Assembly: GCA_013214975.1 (NCBI GenBank)
Contig: JABSPR010000063.1
Coordinates: 1 to 11,400, forward strand
Source of the DNA: Flavobacteriales bacterium
GTDB taxonomy: Bacteria; Bacteroidota; Bacteroidia; DT-38
Reading direction: 5' to 3'
Length of the DNA stretch: 11,400 bases
Shown here: piece after piece, positions 1-6,011 of the stretch
Layout: each line of letters opens with the position of its first letter
Position numbering within the stretch: position 1 is the stretch's first letter
The notes under the pieces: generated by a model
Seen by the model: the letters and a program-made list of their open reading frames with translations, nothing else
What the model was told of the DNA's origin: nothing
Databases searched by the model: none
Position numbers and translations under genes: made by a program

Positions 1-606
1 GTAGTGAGAACAAGAGATGGGAACTGGGGGAAGCCGTTTAACTTGGGAGATAAAATCAATACATCTAGAGATGAAATGTTTCCTTTTATCCATTCAACAG
101 GTTTGTTGTTCTTTGCTTCTGATGGTCATATCGGTCTGGGTGGAAGAGATATCTTTTTCTGTTATTTTGAAAAGGATGTTCCAGGTGAGATAGTAAATAT
201 GTCGAGTCCGATTAATGGACCTAAGGATGATTTTGCAATTATCATGGACGAAGATCTGAAGAAAGGTTATTTATCCTCAAATCGGAAAAGAGGAAAGGGG
301 AGTGACGACATCTATCGGATAGAAGTTTTGAAAGATATATTTGGTAAAACAATTAATGGAACCGTTCTAGATAAAGATGGGAATCCTATTGAAAGAGCAT
401 ATATTTCGATCTTTGATGGTGCGAATGAGATTGATAATTCGTTGACAGATGCGAACGGAAAGTTCTATTTTTTCCCAGATCGTGCTTATAAAGAAGTAAT
501 CATCAAAGGCTCTAAATCAAAATTCTTTGGTAAGGAATTAACTCTAAGTACAGTGGTTAAGAAGAGTACAATTAAGGCAGAGTTGGTTTTAATACCAGAT
601 CGCTAG
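1..606 (+). CDS. PD40 beta-propeller / carboxypeptidase-regulatory domain protein (5' partial, PorE-like without OmpA domain)
   Basis: The reading frame is open from base 1, so the start lies outside the window; the GTG at position 4 is internal. Codons 5-105 read as PD40 (WD40-like) propeller blades: INTSRDEMFPF, then LLFFASDGHIGLGGRDIFF, then DDF followed by GYLSSNRKRGKGSDDIYRIE. Codons from about 117 to 200 form a carboxypeptidase-regulatory-like beta-sandwich (GTVLDKDGNPIERAYI, then LTDANGKFYFF). In Bacteroidota, TPR-PD40-regulatory domain-OmpA proteins are periplasmic or outer-membrane-associated, and PorE of the type IX secretion system has this plan. Here the protein stops right after the regulatory domain (LVLIPDR, stop 604-606), so the usual OmpA-like peptidoglycan-binding domain is missing. 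No OmpA-like sequence follows in any frame before the convergent gene at 632. The domain call is firm; the specific role is unknown. Confidence 0.85.
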   Translation, partial: VVRTRDGNWGKPFNLGDKINTSRDEMFPFIHSTGLLFFASDGHIGLGGRDIFFCYFEKDVPGEIVNMSSPINGPKDDFAIIMDEDLKKGYLSSNRKRGKGSDDIYRIEVLKDIFGKTINGTVLDKDGNPIERAYISIFDGANEIDNSLTDANGKFYFFPDRAYKEVIIKGSKSKFFGKELTLSTVVKKSTIKAELVLIPDR

Positions 607-631
607 TCCATCACGTTGATTGGTTAGAGCA

Positions 632-1078
632 TCAGCCCTCGTCATCATTCTTTCCCCTCTTATTCATCTTTCTAATTAACCAATTGTCGAATAGTTTTAA
701 TAAAGTATTTACCAGAACAATTAATGTAACACAGATCACAGTTTCTATGTACAGTCCTGCGGCCGCCATACAACCGACAGCACAACTACACCAAATTGTT
801 GCTGCTGTGGTAAGCCCATAGATGTTAATGCCCTCTTTAAATATAATTCCAGCACCTAAAAACCCAATTCCAGTTACAACTTGTCCAATTATTCTAGTCA
901 CATCTCCACCTTCTTCTGTGAGATTAATAGAGAGCATCACAAACATTGCTGAACCAATTGCGACTAAAGTATTGGTCCTAAGTCCAGCTGATTTGTGATT
1001 CCATCGCCTTTCAAAACCAATTACCAATCCTGATCCTGTAGCGATTAAAAGACGTAGTGCAAACTCTTGAATTTCCAT
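632..1078 (-). CDS. MgtC/SapB family inner-membrane protein (short form)
   Basis: This 148-residue, strongly hydrophobic protein has about five predicted membrane segments (roughly residues 5-22, 37-53, 64-82, 89-107 and 109-127). It carries the MgtC/SapB signature: GFERRWNHKSAGLRTNTLVA (residues 21-40), GIGFLGAGIIF (70-80) and GLTTAATIW (88-96). The MgtC of Salmonella is about 230 residues, with a C-terminal cytoplasmic ACT-like domain. This protein lacks that domain and ends in a charged tail (KMNKRGKNDDEG), as many short bacterial MgtC-like proteins do. MgtC is linked to growth in low magnesium, acid tolerance and modulation of the F-ATPase; the role of short forms is less clear. It is convergent with the PD40 gene (25 bases apart) and divergent from marR, and a palindromic MarR-type site lies about 85 bases upstream of its start. 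Confidence 0.93.
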   Translation of the reverse strand: MEIQEFALRLLIATGSGLVIGFERRWNHKSAGLRTNTLVAIGSAMFVMLSINLTEEGGDVTRIIGQVVTGIGFLGAGIIFKEGINIYGLTTAATIWCSCAVGCMAAAGLYIETVICVTLIVLVNTLLKLFDNWLIRKMNKRGKNDDEG

Positions 1079-1161
1079 ATCCTAATTTTATTTGTGGCGA
1101 ATATAGTTATAAGGAAGACGTGTAACCTGTCATCTATTTCGGACTTCTACAGTAGTTATTA

Positions 1162-1175
1162 AATGTAATTACATT
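1162..1175. promoter_or_regulatory. Palindromic operator candidate 1 (core TGTAATTACA), mgtC/marR intergenic region
   Basis: A perfect 14-bp palindrome, AATGTAATTACATT, sits midway between the divergent mgtC (starts at 1078 on -) and marR (starts at 1256). It shares the 10-bp core with sites at 1230-1239 and 1731-1740. MarR-family dimers bind such palindromes and usually repress their own gene, so I infer an operator of the adjacent MarR protein. Its position would let it affect both divergent genes. Confidence 0.6.
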
Positions 1176-1189
1176 CTCATATTTGAATA

Positions 1190-1201
1190 GTATAATTATA
1201 C
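1190..1201. promoter_or_regulatory. Weaker related palindrome (GTATAATTATAC)
   Basis: A perfect 12-bp palindrome lies between the two TGTAATTACA sites and keeps the pattern T-x-TAATTA-x-A. It may be a low-affinity operator, or simply AT-rich promoter sequence that happens to be symmetric. An imperfect match to the Bacteroidota promoter (TTG at 1183-1185 and AAAGTTTG at 1202-1209, against the consensus TAnnTTTG) overlaps this spot. If that is real, transcription of marR would start between the two strong palindromes. Confidence 0.3.
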
Positions 1202-1218
1202 AAAGTTTGGAAGTTAAT

Positions 1219-1242
1219 TAATTACATTGTGTAATTACAAAT
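1219..1242. promoter_or_regulatory. Palindromic operator candidate 2, directly before marR
   Basis: The core TGTAATTACA is at 1230-1239, and 1227-1242 matches 14 of 16 bases of the perfect palindrome before the FMN reductase. A second overlapping symmetry exists: TAATTACA (1219-1226), spacer TTG, then TGTAATTA (1230-1237). The site's centre is 21 bases before the marR start codon, so bound protein would block transcription or its early elongation. This fits negative autoregulation. Confidence 0.6.
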
Positions 1243-1255
1243 AACGGAAGTACGG

Positions 1256-1708
1256 ATGAAATTCGAAGACGAAATAAAACAAAAAACTCCTTTTAAATCA
1301 GAGCAACATAAAGCTTATGTTAATTTGATGTACACCGGAAACCTGTTGATCGATCGAAGTATTCAAGTTTTGAAACCGTTTAATATTAATGAACAACATT
1401 ATAATATTCTTAGGATTTTAAAAGGAAGATATCCGGAGGCTGCTTGTCCGGGTGAGATAAAGGAAGTTTTATTAAATAAGAGGGGAGACCTTACTCGTTT
1501 ATTGGATAAGCTAGATAAAATGGGAGTGATTACCAGAGGAACTAATCAGGAGAATAGACGAATGATAAACATTCAATTAAATAAACAGGGAATAAAATTG
1601 GTGGATAAAATTGGTGCAAAAATGGAGAGTTTAAGAACCCATGAAAAAACGATTACAGTTAAAGAGGCCAAGCAGCTAAGTGGAATTTTAGATAAAATAA
1701 GAGGCTAG
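1256..1708 (+). CDS. MarR family winged-helix transcriptional regulator
   Basis: This is a 150-residue protein of normal MarR length. A helical N-terminal dimerisation part (about 1-40) precedes the winged helix: helix INEQHYNILRILKG (44-57), recognition-helix region KRGDLTRLLDKLDKMGVITR (75-94), and wing QENRRMINIQLNKQG (98-112). A C-terminal dimerisation helix runs to residue 149. It has one cysteine (C64), at the start of the DNA-binding domain. Some MarR proteins sense oxidants or quinones through cysteine, but C64 is not at the OhrR sensing position, so no ligand can be named. ATG 1256 is the first start in the frame; the leader has no clear Shine-Dalgarno. Palindromic sites before this gene and before the downstream FMN reductase suggest that it represses itself and the reductase/YceI genes. 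Confidence 0.93.
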   Translation: MKFEDEIKQKTPFKSEQHKAYVNLMYTGNLLIDRSIQVLKPFNINEQHYNILRILKGRYPEAACPGEIKEVLLNKRGDLTRLLDKLDKMGVITRGTNQENRRMINIQLNKQGIKLVDKIGAKMESLRTHEKTITVKEAKQLSGILDKIRG

Positions 1709-1727
1709 CGGTTTTTTTTAAACCAGT

Positions 1728-1743
1728 ATTTGTAATTACAAAT
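1728..1743. promoter_or_regulatory. Perfect 16-bp operator candidate before the FMN reductase
   Basis: ATTTGTAATTACAAAT is a perfect 16-bp palindrome in the 69-base gap between marR and the FMN reductase, centred about 42 bases before its start codon. It has the same core as the sites upstream of marR and is the most symmetric of the set. I infer that it is an operator controlling the reductase and probably the downstream yceI from a promoter of their own. Confidence 0.65.
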
Positions 1744-1777
1744 GATGTCGCAACGATAAATAGAAATAAAAAAAGCC

Positions 1778-2314
1778 ATGAGTAAAACATTAGCAATAGT
1801 AGGTAGCAATAGCGCTGAATCAATTAATAGAAGTTTAACGGAAGCAGTGTTGAATAATTTAGGAACCGAAAATGAGATCTTGGATTTGCTAACCGTGGAG
1901 GTTCCGTTTTATTCTGCACAGTTAGAAGCTTTGGGTGGAATACCAAAAGAGGTAACAAGTATATTGGAGCAAATAGATGCACATGATGCGATCGTATTTT
2001 CTACACCAGAGCACAATGGTTACTTGCCAGCAATCTTTAAAAACTTATTGGACTGGTTTTCTAGAGCCGACGGAAAGTTTTTAAAAGGGAAACCTGTTTT
2101 ATTATTAAGTACATCTCCTGGAGGAAGAGCAGGAGCTGGTGCTTTAAAAGCATTGGAAGGCTTAATGGGGTATTTTGATGGAGATATAAAGTCAACATAT
2201 AGTCTGCCAAGCTTTCATCAAAATTTTAATAAGGAAACAAAAAAAATAGAGAATAAAGAGGAGCGTGCTAAAATGGAATCAGCAGTTAACGCTTTTCAAG
2301 AAGCAATTAAATAA
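1778..2314 (+). CDS. NAD(P)H-dependent FMN reductase (flavodoxin-like fold)
   Basis: This 178-residue protein is complete for the NADPH-dependent FMN reductase family (FMN_red; relatives include azoreductase and quinone-reductase-like enzymes). The N-terminal phosphate-binding loop is IVGSNSAESINRSL (residues 7-20). The flavin-contacting stretch is STPEHNGYLPAIFKNLLDW (75-93), and a second loop is STSPGGRAGAGAL (111-123). Such enzymes are cytosolic dimers that bind FMN and pass hydride from NAD(P)H to flavin, quinones or azo compounds; the true substrate cannot be read from sequence. It lies 69 bases after marR behind a 16-bp operator-like palindrome and 26 bases before yceI, so reductase and yceI probably form one transcription unit. 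MarR-reductase-YceI clusters are familiar in Bacteroidota and suggest an electrophile or redox stress response. Confidence 0.92.
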   Translation: MSKTLAIVGSNSAESINRSLTEAVLNNLGTENEILDLLTVEVPFYSAQLEALGGIPKEVTSILEQIDAHDAIVFSTPEHNGYLPAIFKNLLDWFSRADGKFLKGKPVLLLSTSPGGRAGAGALKALEGLMGYFDGDIKSTYSLPSFHQNFNKETKKIENKEERAKMESAVNAFQEAIK

Positions 2315-2340
2315 TTAATAAAGACTAAAAATCAGAAAAC

Positions 2341-2971
2341 ATGAAAGAGATAAAATTAAATTTCAAACTAGGAAAAATAGGTTTCTCAGCTGTGTTAACT
2401 GGAGCATTATTTTCTGTATCAGTACTAATTAATGTCTAATCGTGCGGCAGTAAAATCGGAAACAGTAGTTAAAACATCAAGCATTAAATGGCTTGCGAAA
2501 AAAGTAACGGGGCAACATTCAGGAGAAATCAGTTTTAAGGATCACTGCTTAACGTTCGATAAGGGTTCCTTAACTGGAGGGGAGTTTACTGTAGATATGA
2601 CTTCTCTTAAAGTAACGGATATGTAAGGGGAGATGGCTGATAAATTAGAAGGCCACCTTAACTCTCCCGACTTTTTTGGAACAGCAGAACATAAAATAGC
2701 TAAATTGGTAATTACTAATGTGAGTAAAGAGGGGAGTGGAGCGTATGATGTAAAAGCTAAGTTAACGATCAAAGGGATCACTAATCCAATTGAGTTTAAG
2801 GCAACTTCAAAAACATCTGGCGATGAGGTTCCTTTTGATGCGAAGCTAATTGTAGACAGATCTAAATACGATGTGAAGTATGGATCTGGTAGTTTCTTCG
2901 AGGGCTTAGGCAATAAAATGATTTACGATGACTTCGAGTTGAATGTTCATCTGGTGACTTCTGTAAAATAA
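2341..2971 (+). pseudogene. YceI family periplasmic protein, disrupted by a frameshift and a nonsense codon
   Basis: Translation from ATG 2341 gives a signal peptide (MKEIKLNFKLGKIGFSAVLT, then GALFSVSVLINV) but stops at TAA 2437-2439. The mature YceI sequence continues in the next frame from about 2429 (SNRAAVKSETVVKTSSIKWL, then KKVTGQHSGEISF, GSLTGGEFTVDMTSLKVTDM). It meets an in-frame TAA at 2624-2626, exactly where relatives read through (VTD-L-x-G-x). The same frame resumes with GEMADKLEGHLNSPDFFGTA and runs to the normal YceI end (DRSKYDVKYGSGSFFEGLG, then MIYDDFELNVHL; stop 2969-2971). One inserted base near 2429-2436 and one base change explain both lesions; otherwise the protein looks well conserved. 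YceI proteins are lipocalin-like and bind isoprenoid quinone or similar amphiphiles in the periplasm. Sequencing errors are the main alternative. The fragments 2432-2626 and 2633-2971 should not be read as separate genes. Confidence 0.85.
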
Positions 2972-3012
2972 AGCGATGACAACTTGAGCGAAAGTGCTCG
3001 CAAAAATAAGGA

Positions 3013-3053
3013 CTCCTTATTATTAGATAATTGCTAGCAGTAAGGAGCTTTTT
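3013..3053 (+). terminator. Probable rho-independent terminator after the FMN reductase/yceI unit
   Basis: CTCCTTA (3013-3019) pairs with TAAGGAG (3041-3047), followed by CTTTTT. The loop is long (21 bases) but contains the palindrome GCTAGC, which could fold inside it. It is placed 42 bases after the yceI stop. Confidence 0.6.
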
Positions 3054-3145
3054 ATTAAGTAGAAACTTGAATCAGGGATCAAGAAGATCATTATCTCAAT
3101 AATAAATACCTAATATTGAATTCTCGAAAAAAATCAGTACACAAT

Positions 3146-4570
3146 ATGTATAAGTATCTAGTTTTAGCTTTCTGTATTTCAATTCTCTTTGGTTGTGAGT
3201 CGGATCCCATAGTAAGACCTTTTAATGGCATATTAATAGATAATTTGGAGAAGCTCGAGAACGCAAATCAATATTTGAAACCATATATAGATATTTTCGA
3301 TAATGAATGTTTACCCTTCGAAGATTGCGATTACTGCATAGATCAACTAATAGATGCTGCAAACGGACCATACCAGAAGAGTATTGTTGGCGGGCTTATA
3401 TTTCACAAGGATCCTGCAAAATCTTTCTTATTGGTTGAGGATGCTTTAAGGCAAGTTCCGGAGGAATTGAGGTTTAATATTGCCTATGCAATGGCATTAC
3501 ATAGAAATGGTTATTACGATGTAGCAATACCATTTTATCTAGAATACCAGAAATACCATCATGAAGATTTTAGGGTTAATTATGGATTGGCTGAATGTTA
3601 TTTAAATGTAAACGATTACAGAGCGGCATATTATTATTGGACTAAACACGATCCGGATAAAAATGCAAATAATATTCATCTGGCGATGCACAACATACGA
3701 GCTAAGTCGGATCAACATAAATATAGATCTGAGCTCATAGAAAAAGTTAAAAATGAAGACGTGAAAAGTGCTTACGATTTGTTGTATTTGGACTTGAATT
3801 GGGAATATAGTATTTGGAACACAGGTATTCAAGAGGCATTTATTAGGCCTGATTTAGATTTGGTTAAAAAAACATTTGGAGAGTTTAGTTATCCTTATTC
3901 CGAATTGGGTACCTATAATTACATTAAGCACTTGATACCACTGAATCCCAGTGCTGATTCAATTCAATCGATGCTTTACAGAGCAGAAATATTGATTAAT
4001 GGCTTTAGATTTCCAAATCATGGTAATGTTACGGCTGACTTGTTAAACATGGCATTCTTTACTAGAGCCATCAATGCCCGTGATTTTTATATTTCAAGAG
4101 GAAATGAAATGGTGGAATTGGCATTCAGTTTTAAAAGCATCGAACTTTTTAAAATTTATGCAGATTTAAAGGGCTATACTAAAGGTGTATCTGTTATGGC
4201 AAATATGTGGAAAACCGGTTGGATCGAATTTAAGGATGAGGGGTATGCAATAAAATATTTGGGTAGCTTCAGAGATCAACTGACTTACGAGAATGCAGAA
4301 CTTTCTGCAGCAATATCAAATTTTCCTAATTCGGCAAAGCTACAGTCGATGCGAATGAATATAGGGAGTACGAAACATATTGATATTATTCCCGATGTAG
4401 TATCAACGTTGAAAAAAGAGTTTAAAACTTTTGATTCAGATAAAGAAAGAACCTACACGTTTCTAAATCGGTATTTTTCTATTCTTAATAAAATATTAAC
4501 GGAGAAAGAAAGTAAGTTAAAGAGAGAACAAGAATCTATGGCTAATCCTGAAGAACAGATTATCGAATAA
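3146..4570 (+). CDS. Lipoprotein with TPR-like helical repeats, function unknown
   Basis: I choose ATG 3146 over the in-frame TTG at 3116 because it gives a compact lipoprotein signal: MYKYLVLAFCISILFGC, with the lipobox LFGC at residues 14-17 (phenylalanine at -2 is unusual, but acceptable in Bacteroidota). The 474-residue product would be lipid-anchored in the outer or inner membrane. After a short linker it has a cysteine cluster (C55, C61, C64) and then TPR-like helices at about 105-167 (RFNIAYAMALHRNGYYDVAI, then FRVNYGLAECYLNVNDYRAA). The rest is mostly helical, with many aromatic residues and a charged C-terminal tail (KEFKTFDSDKERTYTF, then KESKLKREQE). I do not recognise a named family. 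Its stop overlaps that of the convergent arylsulfotransferase-like gene by 11 bases. It may be a scaffold or assembly lipoprotein; no catalytic motif is visible. Confidence 0.75.
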   Translation: MYKYLVLAFCISILFGCESDPIVRPFNGILIDNLEKLENANQYLKPYIDIFDNECLPFEDCDYCIDQLIDAANGPYQKSIVGGLIFHKDPAKSFLLVEDALRQVPEELRFNIAYAMALHRNGYYDVAIPFYLEYQKYHHEDFRVNYGLAECYLNVNDYRAAYYYWTKHDPDKNANNIHLAMHNIRAKSDQHKYRSELIEKVKNEDVKSAYDLLYLDLNWEYSIWNTGIQEAFIRPDLDLVKKTFGEFSYPYSELGTYNYIKHLIPLNPSADSIQSMLYRAEILINGFRFPNHGNVTADLLNMAFFTRAINARDFYISRGNEMVELAFSFKSIELFKIYADLKGYTKGVSVMANMWKTGWIEFKDEGYAIKYLGSFRDQLTYENAELSAAISNFPNSAKLQSMRMNIGSTKHIDIIPDVVSTLKKEFKTFDSDKERTYTFLNRYFSILNKILTEKESKLKREQESMANPEEQIIE

Positions 4571-5957
4571 TCATTTTGTTAGACACGGTAGATTTGGTAG
4601 TGGAAATAGTATAGATATAAATACCCGATGCCAAGTTTTGCCTATTAAAGACTACTTGATGTTGGCCTCTAGGTAAATTAGTATTTAATAGGGTTGAGAT
4701 TAATATTCCTTCCAAATTTGAAACTGTTATCGTAACGTGATCTTCTTTATTAAGCTCAAATGGGATAGTTGTTCGTTCATCAAAAGGATTTGGGTAATTC
4801 CGGGATTGGAAATCTAATGGTGTAGAGTGATCCTTTAGAAAAGTTATTAGGTCATCTCCCCATTCAAAACGAAATGCTCTGTAGGTATAAGCTACTCCCG
4901 ACGCCCCACTATCTATATATAATTCAAAAACTTTGTTTCCTAACGAATCAAATTCTGTTACGTTTGGTGAATCTGTATTAACACCACCCCAACTAACTAA
5001 GCGATTGCCATTTGGTAAGGATTGTACGTTTCCTCTATTCGGAGAATAGGTTACCAACGCATTATTCTGTTCCCAAACAGGTGTAGCAGTCATTAAGGCT
5101 GTATCTATTTCGTACTCAACTACACGAGGGGTATGTGCAGAAATACTTGCGTTATCATAGAGTAAGATGTTTCCATTTTCGAGTTCTGTAACGCTGTGCT
5201 GAGAACAAAATGGGACCGAGTCATTAATAAAGGTGAATTGGCCAGCTGGGCCCCCTAGTCTCCAAATAATACTAGAGTCTGATCGGCTAATTTTGGTGAT
5301 TTCATCCATTTTCTTTGCCGAAAAAAGAAAGTTTCCATCTTTTGTTCCTGTGATGGAATTAGCATGTATGTAATCTACCCATACTAAAGGGAAGCCTGGC
5401 CCATGTTCATTTTCTGAGGGATCATAATAATCCCAAGTGCTCCATTCGAATAATATCTGTTTAGTCGTTATGTCTTGTTCTTGTATGTAGTAGCCTCTCT
5501 CAGTAACATCATACCACATTGCCCCTCCAAACTCTACCGAATCTTGTATGGCTTCATCGTTACATATTAAGACGGGATTGCCGTTATTTTGAAAATATAT
5601 ATCGTGGAAATCTGTAGTCAATCCATTTCCGCACTCTATTGAATCTTGAATAACGAAAGTTGTATCTATAATAAAGTGCTTTTCTTTATCCATGTCGAAG
5701 TAGCATAATTGAGAATCGTTAATCATCTTAAGATCTCTAAAGTCACCTAATCCGTAGTATATAACATTGCCAACGCCGTCTATTACATAATGGTAATCTA
5801 CCTGGGGAGCCACTCCGGTTGTCATGAAAATATCTCCTTTGGCTGTAGGTCCGTAATTGTTTATTTGGAATGTAGGGAAGCCAATGGGTAATGTTTGTCC
5901 AGAGCAGAATACCTGGCAGCAGAATAATAAAAGAAATGAAGTAAGAGCGTTTTTCAT
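4560..5957 (-). CDS. Secreted arylsulfotransferase-like (ASST family) protein with T9SS type A sorting domain
   Basis: This 465-residue protein starts with a signal peptide (MKNALTSFLLLFCCQVFCSG) and ends with a type IX sorting domain: NYPNPFDERTTIPFEL at 387-402, then SNLEGILIST, GQHQVVFN, NLASGIYIYTI and final KMIIR. The middle resembles the arylsulfotransferase six-bladed propeller: FHDIYF (H118), DYIHANSIT (H198), DGNFLFSAKKMDEITKI, IIWRLGGPAGQF, SQHSVTELENGNILLYDN (H254) and TPRVVEYEID (R278). PAPS-independent aryl sulfotransferases move sulfate between phenolic compounds through a sulfo-histidine, with a nearby histidine and arginine. These histidines and R278 are candidates, but I cannot align them to the known enzymes. 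The sorting signal predicts export across the outer membrane and anchoring or release at the cell surface. It lies 54 bases downstream of the tandem Lrp regulator on the same strand, with a hairpin directly before the start. A non-catalytic propeller remains possible. Confidence 0.85.
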   Translation of the reverse strand: MKNALTSFLLLFCCQVFCSGQTLPIGFPTFQINNYGPTAKGDIFMTTGVAPQVDYHYVIDGVGNVIYYGLGDFRDLKMINDSQLCYFDMDKEKHFIIDTTFVIQDSIECGNGLTTDFHDIYFQNNGNPVLICNDEAIQDSVEFGGAMWYDVTERGYYIQEQDITTKQILFEWSTWDYYDPSENEHGPGFPLVWVDYIHANSITGTKDGNFLFSAKKMDEITKISRSDSSIIWRLGGPAGQFTFINDSVPFCSQHSVTELENGNILLYDNASISAHTPRVVEYEIDTALMTATPVWEQNNALVTYSPNRGNVQSLPNGNRLVSWGGVNTDSPNVTEFDSLGNKVFELYIDSGASGVAYTYRAFRFEWGDDLITFLKDHSTPLDFQSRNYPNPFDERTTIPFELNKEDHVTITVSNLEGILISTLLNTNLPRGQHQVVFNRQNLASGIYIYTISTTKSTVSNKMIIR

Positions 5958-5968
5958 TTTGAGTTTAA

Positions 5969-5988
5969 CTTCTATCGCAAGATAGAAG
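5969..5988 (-). promoter_or_regulatory. Hairpin just before the arylsulfotransferase-like start codon
   Basis: An 8-bp perfect stem, CTTCTATC/GATAGAAG, with a 4-base loop sits in the 54-base gap between the tandem Lrp gene and the next gene. Only 11 bases separate it from the start codon. It has no T tract, so a translation- or RNA-processing element within a two-gene transcript is as likely as a terminator. Confidence 0.4.
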
Positions 5989-6011
5989 AGTAATTAAATC
6001 GGTATTGTTAG

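Noticed and set aside
1710..1724. GGTTT / AAACC hairpin directly after marR as terminator
   Set aside because: The stem is only 5 bp around a T run and there is no T tract after it.
2424..2440. Programmed frameshift joining the YceI signal peptide to its mature part
   Set aside because: No slippery heptamer, pseudoknot or other recoding signal is visible, and the second lesion (TAA 2624-2626) would still stop translation.
2542..2913. Open frame of 123 codons on the minus strand across yceI
   Set aside because: It lies antisense to sequence that clearly encodes conserved YceI motifs, and its translation shows no recognisable family.
2432..2971. Two separate small genes at 2432-2626 and 2633-2971
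   Set aside because: Together they form one YceI domain in a single frame split only by a TAA; the GGGGAG before ATG 2633 touches the start codon with no spacing, so it does not argue for re-initiation.
3116..3145. TTG 3116 as start of the TPR-like lipoprotein
   Set aside because: It would add ten charged residues before a complete lipoprotein signal peptide that begins at ATG 3146.
3602..3832. Minus-strand frame inside the lipoprotein gene
   Set aside because: It is antisense to a long coherent gene and has no domain-like features.
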